Source: Syntrophomonadaceae bacterium (GTDB lineage Bacteria; Bacillota; Dethiobacteria; DTU022; UBA8154). From it: DNA of 18,772 bases. Below are positions 1 through 7,108 of this stretch, piece by piece (positions within the stretch are counted from its first letter, which is position 1; the number at the start of each line of letters is the position of its first letter). A program made the translations under genes and the position numbers. The stretch covers positions 1-18,772 of the forward strand of contig SKTJ01000051.1 of assembly GCA_007122565.1 (NCBI GenBank). Reading direction: 5' to 3'. Below the pieces are notes generated by a model. The model was not told the origin of the DNA and made no database searches. It saw only the letters and a program-made list of their open reading frames with translations.

Positions 1-1
1 A

Positions 2-1264
2 AAAACTCCATTAAAAAGGATTGTCGTAACAAATCTTGTGGATTTGCTCCCTAAGTGGAAAAAGGCCGTAGGATGGTTATTTGACCGGGTTCCCAGGGGA
101 TTTGTTGATAAGAAAGAGGGGGTATATCAGTTTGAGGATCTATTAAAAAAATATCCAGCTACCCCCCCCAACGTAGAAATAGATCCCAGTAAGCAACTTG
201 CATATATCCTTTACACCGGAGGCACAACGGGCCTTCCTAAAGGGGTACCCTGTACACAAAGTGGCCTGGTTTCAAATGTGATGGATTATTATGATGTGGT
301 AGAAGGGCGTATCTCTGAGGGAAATGACCGATTTCTGCTGATCAATCCCCTATTTCACCAGATGGCCAATACAATGTTAATGGGGGTTGGGCTAACGCTG
401 GGAAATACCACAATTATTATGCCGGTGCCTAATGTGGATGCAATTTTGGAAGCGATCCAGAGTCATAAAATTACGATCCTTTTGGGTGTTCCCGCATTGT
501 ATCGGATGATCTTGGAAAACGACCGCCTGGACATGTATGATCTTTCATCCCTAAAGTACTGCTGGAGTGGCGGTGATGTCTTGCCTGTTGAAATATTTAA
601 CCGGTTTAAAAAGTTGACGGGGAAGGCTATTTATCAGGTATATGGATCAACAGAAGTTGGCCACCTGTGCCTAAGCGATCTGGATACGGATCCATTGCCT
701 AAGAGCATCGGTAAGCCTTTTAAATCGCGGAAAGTTAAGGTTGTAGACTCCGATTTCCTGGAGAAAGTTCCTGCAGGTGAGGTAGGGGAGTTGCTGGTTA
801 CCTCTCCTCACATTCTGGATTACTGGAAGAAACCGGAAGAGACAGCAGAGGCCTTTGTGGAGATGGATGGTAAACGGTGGTACCGGATGGGAGACTTTGT
901 TAAGTTCAATGAGCGCGATGAGCTTGAATATGTTGATCGCAGGGCTGATGTGATCAAGCATAAGGCGTATCGGGTATCCGCTTCGGAGATTGAAGCAGTT
1001 CTGCAAGACCATGAAGCAGTAATTGGAGCCTGTGTTGTGGGGGTCGCTGATGCTAAGGTAGGAGAACGAATTAAAGCGATTGTGGTGTTAAAGGAAGATG
1101 TGCGGGGAGTCAGTGCCAATGAACTGACTCGGTTTTGTCGTGAGCGTCTTGCCGCCTATAAAATTCCCCAGTACATTGAATTCAGGGATATGCTTCCCAA
1201 ATCCAAGGTAGGCAAGCTGCTGCGCCGGGAAATCCGTGATGAGGAGCGACGCCGCCAGGCATAA
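2..1264 (+). CDS. Acyl-CoA ligase (AMP-forming, ANL superfamily), 5' end outside window
   Basis: The gene activates a carboxylic acid to its CoA thioester through an acyl-adenylate. The reading frame is open to the window edge, and the residues before the first possible GTG (position 38) still read like ligase sequence (KRIVVTNL), so the N-terminal ~130 residues are missing and GTG38 is not the true start. Visible motifs: the phosphate-binding loop YTGGTTGLPKG (about nt 212-244), the A5 motif YGSTEVG (~639), the A7 motif YRMGD (~881), the hinge/A8 region DRRADVIKHKAYRVSASEIE (~932-991), and the A10 catalytic lysine in PKSKVGKLLRR (~1195). The overall type resembles FadD-like medium/long-chain or alicyclic acid ligases; substrate cannot be read from sequence. 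A strong terminator follows, so it ends a transcription unit. Proximity to benzoyl-CoA pathway genes suggests, but does not prove, an aromatic, alicyclic or dicarboxylic substrate. Confidence 0.93.
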   Translation, partial: KTPLKRIVVTNLVDLLPKWKKAVGWLFDRVPRGFVDKKEGVYQFEDLLKKYPATPPNVEIDPSKQLAYILYTGGTTGLPKGVPCTQSGLVSNVMDYYDVVEGRISEGNDRFLLINPLFHQMANTMLMGVGLTLGNTTIIMPVPNVDAILEAIQSHKITILLGVPALYRMILENDRLDMYDLSSLKYCWSGGDVLPVEIFNRFKKLTGKAIYQVYGSTEVGHLCLSDLDTDPLPKSIGKPFKSRKVKVVDSDFLEKVPAGEVGELLVTSPHILDYWKKPEETAEAFVEMDGKRWYRMGDFVKFNERDELEYVDRRADVIKHKAYRVSASEIEAVLQDHEAVIGACVVGVADAKVGERIKAIVVLKEDVRGVSANELTRFCRERLAAYKIPQYIEFRDMLPKSKVGKLLRREIRDEERRRQA

Positions 1265-1302
1265 AGTTGGCGTAAGTTGCTATATATCTCTAAAATGGTA
1301 GC

Positions 1303-1340
1303 ATAAAGGGCGGCTGTTGGGTAGCTGCCCTTTATTTATT
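1303..1340 (+). terminator. Rho-independent terminator after the acyl-CoA ligase
   Basis: A 13-bp stem pairs 1303-1315 with 1323-1335. It contains one G-U wobble, has a 7-nt loop, and is followed by TTATT. It lies 39 nt after the ligase stop codon and separates that gene from the next unit. Confidence 0.85.
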
Positions 1341-1458
1341 CAAACGCGGTATTACTCGTCACCCTGACAACCGACCTCCACTTTGGTTGACGGAGCTCTT
1401 CTACAAAGAGTTAACCCATTTATCATCCAAAATAGCTAATATTTAACCCTTTCAGGTG
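1341..1458. other. Intergenic stretch with nothing convincing
   Basis: The sequence between the terminator and the next promoter contains only short weak inverted repeats (5-bp stems such as CTCTT/AAGAG near 1392-1410). I see no gene, gene remnant or recognisable RNA in it. Confidence 0.5.
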
Positions 1459-1487
1459 TTGAGAAAGGTTATACCATAGTTTATGAT
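1459..1487 (+). promoter_or_regulatory. Predicted sigma-A promoter for the aryl-CoA ligase unit
   Basis: TTGAGA at 1459-1464 and TATGAT at 1482-1487 are separated by exactly 17 nt. Transcription would start near 1494, leaving an untranslated leader of about 155 nt before the aryl-CoA ligase start. Confidence 0.6.
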
Positions 1488-1493
1488 GTAGAT

Positions 1494-1648
1494 AATAATT
1501 CACTCTTTTAAAAATATTATTATACTACACTAAGTAACAGGATATGCGATGCTCAACGTCGAAGAAACTAGTGCATAAGAATTTAGTTTTCCGTAAGGAA
1601 GAATGAGTAACAAAAGAGTGATATCATAAAAAGAAGGGATTGTTGTGC
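1494..1648 (+). promoter_or_regulatory. Long structured 5' leader, possible cis-regulatory RNA
   Basis: The leader is closed by a perfect 9-bp long-range pairing, CACTCTTTT (1501-1509) with AAAAGAGTG (1612-1620), ending 10 nt before the ribosome binding site (AGAAGGGA, 1632-1639). Inside are a 5-bp pairing TATGC/GCATA and a hairpin TTCC-GTAA-GGAA with a GNRA-type tetraloop. I do not recognise a known riboswitch class. The region is AT-rich, so some pairing may be chance. Inference: it could control translation or elongation of the ligase in response to a metabolite. Confidence 0.35.
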
Positions 1649-2944
1649 ATGGCTTACTGGGACGAGCAATGGGAGACAAAGCCGCTGGAGGAATTAAAGG
1701 AATTACAATTTCAAAAGTTTAGCAAACAGCTCCAACACATTAATCAAAACCCTTTCTATCGTAATCGTTTTGCTGAGGCCGGCCTAAACCCTGAAGATGT
1801 TAAGAACTGGGAAGACATAAAGAAAGTCCCCTTTACCGTTAAAAGTGACCTGAGGGACAATTACCCAACTGGATTGCTTTCCGGTAACTGGGGAGATGTT
1901 GTGCGTATACATATGACTTCCGGCACAACCGGTGCTCCCACAATTCTTGCTTACAGCGCAAACGATCTTGAAATATGGGCAGAGTGTATGGCCAGGAATT
2001 TTGTGGCCGGTGGCCTTAGTAAAAATGATATTGTGCAGCAGGCACATGGGTATGGCCTCTTTACCGGGGGGTTTGGCTTTCATTACGGATTAGAGAAAGT
2101 GGGAGCCAAAGTTATTCCCACTGGTTCCGGTGGCACGGACCGGCAACTGCGACTAATGCAGGAGTGGGGTACCACCGTATTTACCGGTACACCTTCTTAT
2201 GCTGCTTATATGGCTGAAATCGCTATAGAAAAGGGTATTGATCCGGTTAAAGACTTGAAATTAAAATATGGGTTTCACGGCGGTGAACCCTGTTCCGATG
2301 GTTTGCGCAAGAGGATTAATGAGCGTCTGGGATACCGTGCCCACGGAGGCGGGTTGCGGGTTTGCTACGGTTTGACGGAAATGGGCGGTCCCATGAGTAT
2401 GGACTGTGAAGCTGAGACCGGTCAGCATGTTTGGGCAGACCATTTCTTAATGGAAATAATCGATCCAGTAACCCATGAATATGTGAATCCGGGCGAACCG
2501 GGAGAACTTGTTATCAGTAATCTTAGCTTTGACTCTATGCCGATCATCCGTTACCGTACCGGTGACCGTATCATGGTGAGTACTGAGAAGTGTGAGTGTG
2601 GCCGCACCCATCCACGTATTAGCGGTTTTCTGGGACGGGTGGACGATATGCTCCTGGTGAGTGGAACCAATGTTTTCCCCAGCCAAATAGAGTTTGTGCT
2701 GCTAAAACATGCAAATCTCAGTGAGAACTGGCAACTGGTGGTGGAGGATAATAAAGGGCTGCACATGATGAAGGTGGAGATAGAACCGGCAGTAGGATCT
2801 GAAGTGGATACAGCATTTATTAAGGAATTGGAAAAGGAATTGCACTCTCATCTTGAGATCAAATGCGGTGTTGATATTAAAGATGTGGGCAGTCTGCCCC
2901 GCTTTGAAGGAAAAGCTAAGCGAGTCGTGGATAAGCGGGAATAA
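1649..2944 (+). CDS. Phenylacetate-CoA ligase family aryl-CoA ligase
   Basis: A 431-residue protein of full length for the PaaK family (about 430-440). It forms an aryl-CoA thioester from an aromatic acid, ATP and CoA in the cytoplasm. Visible motifs: the P-loop TSGTTGAPT at ~90-98, YGLTEMGGP at ~240-248, YRTGDR at ~303, a CxC pair (KCECG, ~315) typical of the family, the domain hinge GRVDDMLLVSGTNVFPSQIE, and the C-terminal lysine motif FEGKAKRVVD. I chose ATG1649 because AGAAGGGA lies about 9 nt upstream; in-frame TTG codons at 1640 and 1643 overlap the end of that site. The family includes phenylacetate ligases, and relatives in anaerobes act on other aromatic acids (benzoate, hydroxybenzoates and phthalates are candidates). 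The downstream benzoyl-CoA pathway genes make an aromatic acid likely; the exact substrate is unknown. Confidence 0.93.
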   Translation: MAYWDEQWETKPLEELKELQFQKFSKQLQHINQNPFYRNRFAEAGLNPEDVKNWEDIKKVPFTVKSDLRDNYPTGLLSGNWGDVVRIHMTSGTTGAPTILAYSANDLEIWAECMARNFVAGGLSKNDIVQQAHGYGLFTGGFGFHYGLEKVGAKVIPTGSGGTDRQLRLMQEWGTTVFTGTPSYAAYMAEIAIEKGIDPVKDLKLKYGFHGGEPCSDGLRKRINERLGYRAHGGGLRVCYGLTEMGGPMSMDCEAETGQHVWADHFLMEIIDPVTHEYVNPGEPGELVISNLSFDSMPIIRYRTGDRIMVSTEKCECGRTHPRISGFLGRVDDMLLVSGTNVFPSQIEFVLLKHANLSENWQLVVEDNKGLHMMKVEIEPAVGSEVDTAFIKELEKELHSHLEIKCGVDIKDVGSLPRFEGKAKRVVDKRE

Positions 2945-3176
2945 TGCTAACACATAATATAGGCGTGCCCCAAGGGTTACCACTTAGGGATTAATTCTTA
3001 TTTCACCCTTGCATAACCATACTGCCATGCTTTTTAGCGATACTCAGTTATTTTAGGATCGGTTAAAGTAATATGAAGGGGTAAAGTGTTGCTAACTAAT
3101 TATCCGGCAGGTACTTTGAACATATTTCTGACTACTGATTATTGATTATTTAAAGAGAAAGCAGGAGGCATAGGTG

Positions 3177-3959
3177 ATGATCACCGCCGGAATAGACGTT
3201 GGCAACAAAAATACCAGAGCTTTGATCCTAAAAGATGGGGAAGTCCTCGCCCGTTCCCTTGTCCCCAGCGGCTTCGACCAAAAAAAAGCAGCGAGAGATG
3301 TTTTTGACGCAACCCTTAAAAGGGCTGGCATCAGCGAAGCAGATGTAGACTATACCATGGCTACCGGTACGGGTCAGGAAAAAGTAACCTTTGCTCACGG
3401 CCGTGTCACCGAAGTAAGCTCTGCCGCCCGTGGTGCCGTGAAAATATTTCCCGGCGCCCGGACTGTTATTGACGTTGGTGCTGAAGAAGGACGTGCCATT
3501 AAAACAGACGAAAAAGGCAAGGTTATGGATTTCGCCATCAACGAGAAATGTGCGGCCGGTACCGGTTCTTTCGTAGAATCCATGAGCCGCGCCCTTGAGG
3601 TCACCCTAGAAGAGATGGGACCCCTATCCTTAAACGGGGAAAATTCAGTTCCCATGAACGCCCAATGTGCCGTCTTCGCCGAATCGGAAGTTATATCTCT
3701 CATTCACTCCCGTATCCCTAAAGAGGATATTGCCAAATCTATTCACGAAGCCATGGCCAGTCGCATTTCCTCTATGGTACGGCGTGTTGGTATTCAAAAG
3801 GATGTGGTTATGCTCGGGGGGGTAGCGTATAATAAAGGATTTGTTGAGGCTTTGGAAGAAGACCTGGAACTAAAGTTACTTATTCCAGAAGATTACCCTG
3901 AATACATCAGTGCCTTCGGCGCGGCCTTGGTTGCCGTGGACAAAGCGGGGTCTAAGTAG
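3177..3959 (+). CDS. bcrD: Benzoyl-CoA reductase ATPase subunit, BcrD/BzdP type
   Basis: This is an ASKHA-fold ATPase of the BadF/BadG/BcrA/BcrD family, 260 residues. In class I benzoyl-CoA reductase, two such subunits share a [4Fe-4S] cluster and couple ATP hydrolysis to low-potential electron transfer into the catalytic subunits. Visible: phosphate-1 motif GIDVGNKNTRALIL (5-18), a second phosphate region VIDVGAEEGRAI (97-108), cluster cysteines Cys125 (NEKCAAGTG) and Cys164 (AQCAVFAESE), and the adenosine motif GGVAYNKGF (~215). ATG3177 is 8 nt after AGGAGG (3163-3168); GTG3174, only 5 nt after it, is the alternative. The stop codon directly abuts the next start, so the two are translationally coupled. 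An activator of a 2-hydroxyacyl-CoA dehydratase is the alternative, but two unlike ATPase subunits plus dch and had nearby favour benzoyl-CoA reductase. Third positions look richer in C than in neighbouring genes. Confidence 0.88.
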   Translation: MITAGIDVGNKNTRALILKDGEVLARSLVPSGFDQKKAARDVFDATLKRAGISEADVDYTMATGTGQEKVTFAHGRVTEVSSAARGAVKIFPGARTVIDVGAEEGRAIKTDEKGKVMDFAINEKCAAGTGSFVESMSRALEVTLEEMGPLSLNGENSVPMNAQCAVFAESEVISLIHSRIPKEDIAKSIHEAMASRISSMVRRVGIQKDVVMLGGVAYNKGFVEALEEDLELKLLIPEDYPEYISAFGAALVAVDKAGSK

Positions 3960-4835
3960 ATGGTCGAAGTAAAAGAGTTCTGGAGATGGAAAGAATACAA
4001 CTGGAAAAACCCGGATATACAATGGAAAGATGCTGCTGTTATCACCGCCGGTGTAGACGTGGGTTCTGTGAGCTCACAGGCTGTAGTTATGTGTGACAAC
4101 GAGATTTATGCTTTCGCCAACATGCGCACCGGCTCCGATAGTCCTAACGGTGCTCTCAATGCCATGAAATGGGCCCTTGAAGACACAGGCATGACCTTAG
4201 ACGACATCCACTGCAAAGTGGGCACCGGCTACGGCCGTGTAAACGTCCCCTTTGCGGACCGTGCTATCACGGAAATCGCCTGTCATGCCAAGGGTGCTAA
4301 CTATATGTATGGCCCCACTGTCCGTACCATTATGGACATGGGCGGTCAGGACTGCAAAGCGATCCGTTGTGACGAAAAAGGCAAAGTTGTTTCCTTTCTC
4401 ATGAATGATAAATGTGCAGCCGGTACCGGTCGGGGTATGGAATCTTTTGCCAGCCTGCTCGGCGTTTCCATTGAAGAAGTAGGTGAGCTTTCCCTGCAGG
4501 TTGAAGAAGAACCGCCACCGGTAAGCAATACATGTGTTGTCTTTGCCAAGACGGAAGCCACGGGCCTTTTACGTTCCGGCTGGTCCACTGAGAAAGTGCT
4601 GGCCGCTTACTGCTCCGCCATGGCACACCGTGTCGTTTCCCTGCTGGAGCGCATTGGCATGGAAGAAGATTTTGCAATCACCGGCGGCATTGCCAAGAAC
4701 GTGGGAGTGGTGAGCCGCCTGGAGAAGGAACTGGGTGTTAAAGCCCTTAAACCACGCTATGATACACAGATTGCCGGGGCAATGGGCGCAGCCCTCTTCG
4801 CCAAGGCCTTGGTGGAAAAAGGTGAAAACAGGTAA
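3960..4835 (+). CDS. bzdQ: Benzoyl-CoA reductase ATPase subunit, BzdQ/BcrA type
   Basis: A second ASKHA ATPase subunit, 291 residues, expected to pair with the preceding one and bridge a [4Fe-4S] cluster. An N-terminal extension of about 27 residues rich in W and K precedes the phosphate-1 motif GVDVGSVSSQAVVM (31-44). The phosphate-2 motif is MDMGGQDCKAI (125-135), cluster cysteines are Cys152 (NDKCAAGTGRG) and Cys192 (NTCVVFAKTEA), and the adenosine motif is TGGIAKNVGV (~235). The length suits the Azoarcus-type BzdQ rather than the ~430-residue Thauera-type BcrA. ATG3960 follows the previous TAG without a gap, implying coupled translation and equal stoichiometry. The catalytic subunits normally encoded next to these genes are not in this window. 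Confidence 0.88.
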   Translation: MVEVKEFWRWKEYNWKNPDIQWKDAAVITAGVDVGSVSSQAVVMCDNEIYAFANMRTGSDSPNGALNAMKWALEDTGMTLDDIHCKVGTGYGRVNVPFADRAITEIACHAKGANYMYGPTVRTIMDMGGQDCKAIRCDEKGKVVSFLMNDKCAAGTGRGMESFASLLGVSIEEVGELSLQVEEEPPPVSNTCVVFAKTEATGLLRSGWSTEKVLAAYCSAMAHRVVSLLERIGMEEDFAITGGIAKNVGVVSRLEKELGVKALKPRYDTQIAGAMGAALFAKALVEKGENR

Positions 4836-4847
4836 AGACTTTGCAGC

Positions 4848-4872
4848 GCTGGAGGTGAAAAGCTGGAGGTGA
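4848..4872 (+). repeat. Tandem duplicated ribosome binding site
   Basis: The 11-nt sequence GCTGGAGGTGA occurs twice, at 4848-4858 and 4862-4872, 14 nt apart. The second copy is placed correctly for the ferredoxin ATG at 4877; the first has no start codon of its own. It may be a small duplication or a ribosome standby site. Confidence 0.7.
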
Positions 4873-4876
4873 CAAA

Positions 4877-5158
4877 ATGATCGCCAACTATGGCTACAAA
4901 GACGGTTCGGGTGATTTCTTCATCAGTATTGATACAAATAAGTGCATGGAGTGTGAGGAAAAACCGTGCATGGAAGCGTGTCCGGCAGGGATATTGGAGA
5001 AGTTTGCGGATGATTATAATGATGTAGTGGTGGGAGTGAAGGAAGAACATCGCAAGAAAATCAAGTATTCCTGTGCCGAATGTAAACCGGCATCAGGTAA
5101 ACGAAATTTAGCATGTCAAGCTGCCTGCAAGCCGGATGCGATTGCCCATACCTGGTAA
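4877..5158 (+). CDS. Small 2[4Fe-4S] ferredoxin, likely electron donor to benzoyl-CoA reductase
   Basis: A 93-residue soluble protein with two four-cysteine groups. Cys23, 26, 31 and 35 form CX2CX4CX3CP; Cys66, 69, 80 and 84 form CX2CX10CX3CKP. It should carry two [4Fe-4S] clusters. In class I benzoyl-CoA degradation a reduced ferredoxin feeds the ATPase subunits, and in the Azoarcus bzd cluster the ferredoxin gene bzdM also follows bzdQ, so position supports that role. The spacings (4 and 10 residues between the second and third cysteines) differ from the CX2CX2CX3CP pattern of clostridial ferredoxins, so this is an unusual ferredoxin and may interact specifically with the reductase. The start ATG lies 7 nt after GGAGG. 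Function is inferred from motifs and context, not from a recognised close homologue. Confidence 0.85.
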   Translation: MIANYGYKDGSGDFFISIDTNKCMECEEKPCMEACPAGILEKFADDYNDVVVGVKEEHRKKIKYSCAECKPASGKRNLACQAACKPDAIAHTW

Positions 5159-5216
5159 ATAAAGTTGTCCTTACGTGTTTGTTGTAGCCAAGTATATTAG
5201 ATTGGAGGGAATGGAG

Positions 5217-5981
5217 ATGTCCTACGAATTTTTGAAAACGAGTAATGCAAACGGATTGATCAGGATTACACTAAATCGGCCACCCGTAAACGTTTTAACG
5301 ATCGACATGATGGAAGAATTGATCAAAGCTTTTCAATGGGCCCAGGAAGAGCCCGGATCCTTGGTTTTAATAGACGCAGAAAATAAGGCTTTTTGTGCAG
5401 GGGTGGATGTGGCAGATCATACAGCTGATAAAGTGGAACTAATGATCGATGTTTTCGACCGATTGTTTATGGCCATGGATGCTGTAGAAAAACCACTGGT
5501 GGCGGCAGTAAAGGGTGTGGCTCTTGGCGGCGGGTATGAAATAGTTCTTTTTTGTGATTTGGTTATTGTTTCTGAAAAGGCTAAATTGGGCCAGCCGGAG
5601 ATTGCAGTAGGGGTTTTTCCGCCGGTTGCATGTTATAAGTTACCCCGCCTTGTTTCCTGGCCTCGGGCTATGGAATTACTGCTAAGCGGTGATGCTTTTG
5701 ATGCTGTTACAGGGGAAAAGCTCGGGTTGGTAAATAAGATTCTTCCTGTTGAAGATTTTGATGCAGGTGTAGAGGATTACCTGAAAAAGTTTCTTAACAA
5801 AAGCCCGATTGTCCTCGCATTGACAAAAAAAGCAGCAATGGCCGGACAGGGTAAAGACTTAAGTGCGGGATTAAAGGCTATTGATGATATCTACTTGCGT
5901 GAGTTAATGCACACAGAAGATGCAGTGGAAGGGCTACAGGCATTTATGGAGAAAAGGCCGCCGAAATGGCGGGGCAAGTAA
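5217..5981 (+). CDS. dch: Cyclohexa-1,5-diene-1-carbonyl-CoA hydratase
   Basis: A crotonase-fold enzyme of 254 residues that adds water to the dienoyl-CoA produced by benzoyl-CoA reductase, giving 6-hydroxycyclohex-1-ene-1-carbonyl-CoA. Visible: oxyanion-hole segments AFCAGVDV (58-65) and GVALGGG (100-106), both general acid/base glutamates Glu108 (GGGYE) and Glu128 (GQPEI), and the segment VGVFPPVA. The C-terminal stretch YLRELMHTEDAVEGLQAF followed by EKRPPKW closely resembles what I recall of Thauera Dch, which separates it from generic enoyl-CoA hydratases. ATG5217 is 7 nt after GGAGGG (5204-5209); ATG5211 is too close and GTG5175 lacks a good ribosome site. It is followed 25 nt later by had, the next pathway enzyme. 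Assignment rests on remembered family features plus context. Confidence 0.88.
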   Translation: MSYEFLKTSNANGLIRITLNRPPVNVLTIDMMEELIKAFQWAQEEPGSLVLIDAENKAFCAGVDVADHTADKVELMIDVFDRLFMAMDAVEKPLVAAVKGVALGGGYEIVLFCDLVIVSEKAKLGQPEIAVGVFPPVACYKLPRLVSWPRAMELLLSGDAFDAVTGEKLGLVNKILPVEDFDAGVEDYLKKFLNKSPIVLALTKKAAMAGQGKDLSAGLKAIDDIYLRELMHTEDAVEGLQAFMEKRPPKWRGK

Positions 5982-6006
5982 ATAAGTATTTCAGGAGGTA
6001 AGAGTA

Positions 6007-7074
6007 ATGAGCGTACCGTCTAAAATTAAAACATGGCAAATGGTGGAGCCCGGCAAATTGGCATTAACCGAAATTGATGTTCCGGAACTGCAGCCTGGTG
6101 AGGTGCTGGTTGAAGTGGCCGGATGTGGCGTATGTCATACTGATGTAGGATATTTTTACGATGGCGTGCCCACGGTAAGCAAACCCCCGTTAACCCTGGG
6201 GCATGAAATCAGTGGCCGCGTAGTGGCCGGCGACGACAAGTTGTTGGGTAAAGAAGTAATCATTCCGGCAGTAATGCCCTGTGGCAGCTGTGAAATTTGT
6301 GCATCCGGCAGGGGTAACCGTTGTTTGAAACAAAAGATGCCCGGTAATAGCATGGGAATGTATGGTGGTTTTGCCACCCATATACCTGTTCCTGCTGCAG
6401 ATCTCTGTGTGGTGGATAATCGCGGGGATATGCCTCTTGAAGTGCTTTCCGTAGTAGCTGATGCTATCACTTCCCCCTACCAGGCTGCAATGAAAGCCGA
6501 CGTACAGGAAGGTGATCATGTTGTAGTAATCGGGGCTACCGGAGGTATTGGTGTTTACATGACCCAGATTTGCGCAGCACTTGGGGCCAAAGAGGTAATT
6601 GCTATTGCCCGAAACAAGGAAAAACTGGAGCGCTCTCTTGAATTCGGTGCTACTCATACTATCAGTACACTTGATCAGAATGTAAAGGAAGTCAGGGACA
6701 GTTTTAAGGCATACGGTAAAGAAAATAAGTTGCCTAATTATGGCTGGAAAATATTTGAGTGCACCGGTTCGAAGGTAGGACAGGAAATGGCCCTGGAAAT
6801 GTTATCTTTCGTCGGTAAAATGATTGTTGTAGGCTTTGGGATGCATAAAGTAGAATATATGTTTTCGCGCCTCATGGCTTTTGATGCTGAGATTATTGGA
6901 ACATGGGGTTGTCTGCCAAAGTACTACAAGGAAGTTTTTCAAATGATCATTGATGGAAAAATCAAGGTAGATCCTTTTGTGGAGACCCGTCCCATGAGTC
7001 AAATATTACCATCCTTTGAAGAATCGCATAGCGGGAAATTAATGAAACGAGTTGTTTTGATACCTGATTTTTAA
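6007..7074 (+). CDS. had: 6-hydroxycyclohex-1-ene-1-carbonyl-CoA dehydrogenase
   Basis: A zinc-type medium-chain dehydrogenase of 355 residues that oxidises the Dch product to 6-oxocyclohex-1-ene-1-carbonyl-CoA with NAD+. Visible: catalytic-zinc residues Cys40 (GCGVCHTD) with His66-Glu67 (GHE), a structural zinc set Cys92, 95, 98 and 106, and the Rossmann motif GATGGIG (176-182). The N-terminal half (KTWQMVEPGKL, VPTVSKPPLTLGHEISG, KQKMPGNSMGMYGGF) matches the distinctive sequence I recall for Had/BzdX rather than generic alcohol dehydrogenases. A clean AGGAGG (5993-5998) precedes the ATG. It is the last gene of the aromatic cluster: no ring hydrolase (Oah/BzdY) follows, and a large perfect palindrome lies 34 nt downstream. 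Confidence 0.92.
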   Translation: MSVPSKIKTWQMVEPGKLALTEIDVPELQPGEVLVEVAGCGVCHTDVGYFYDGVPTVSKPPLTLGHEISGRVVAGDDKLLGKEVIIPAVMPCGSCEICASGRGNRCLKQKMPGNSMGMYGGFATHIPVPAADLCVVDNRGDMPLEVLSVVADAITSPYQAAMKADVQEGDHVVVIGATGGIGVYMTQICAALGAKEVIAIARNKEKLERSLEFGATHTISTLDQNVKEVRDSFKAYGKENKLPNYGWKIFECTGSKVGQEMALEMLSFVGKMIVVGFGMHKVEYMFSRLMAFDAEIIGTWGCLPKYYKEVFQMIIDGKIKVDPFVETRPMSQILPSFEESHSGKLMKRVVLIPDF

Positions 7075-7108
7075 TCTTCAAGTAACAGTTAAGTATAAAA
7101 CCATCATA

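Noticed and set aside
38..40. GTG as the start of the first acyl-CoA ligase
   Set aside because: The frame is open to the window edge with ligase-like residues before it, and the protein would lack about 130 N-terminal residues of the family, so the gene is cut by the window.
2945..3176. Remnants of benzoyl-CoA reductase catalytic genes before the ATPase genes
   Set aside because: I found no in-frame stretch in the 232-nt gap resembling BzdN/BzdO or BcrB/BcrC; only a weak promoter-like pair (TTGCTA and TACTTT, 17 nt apart) near 3089-3117.
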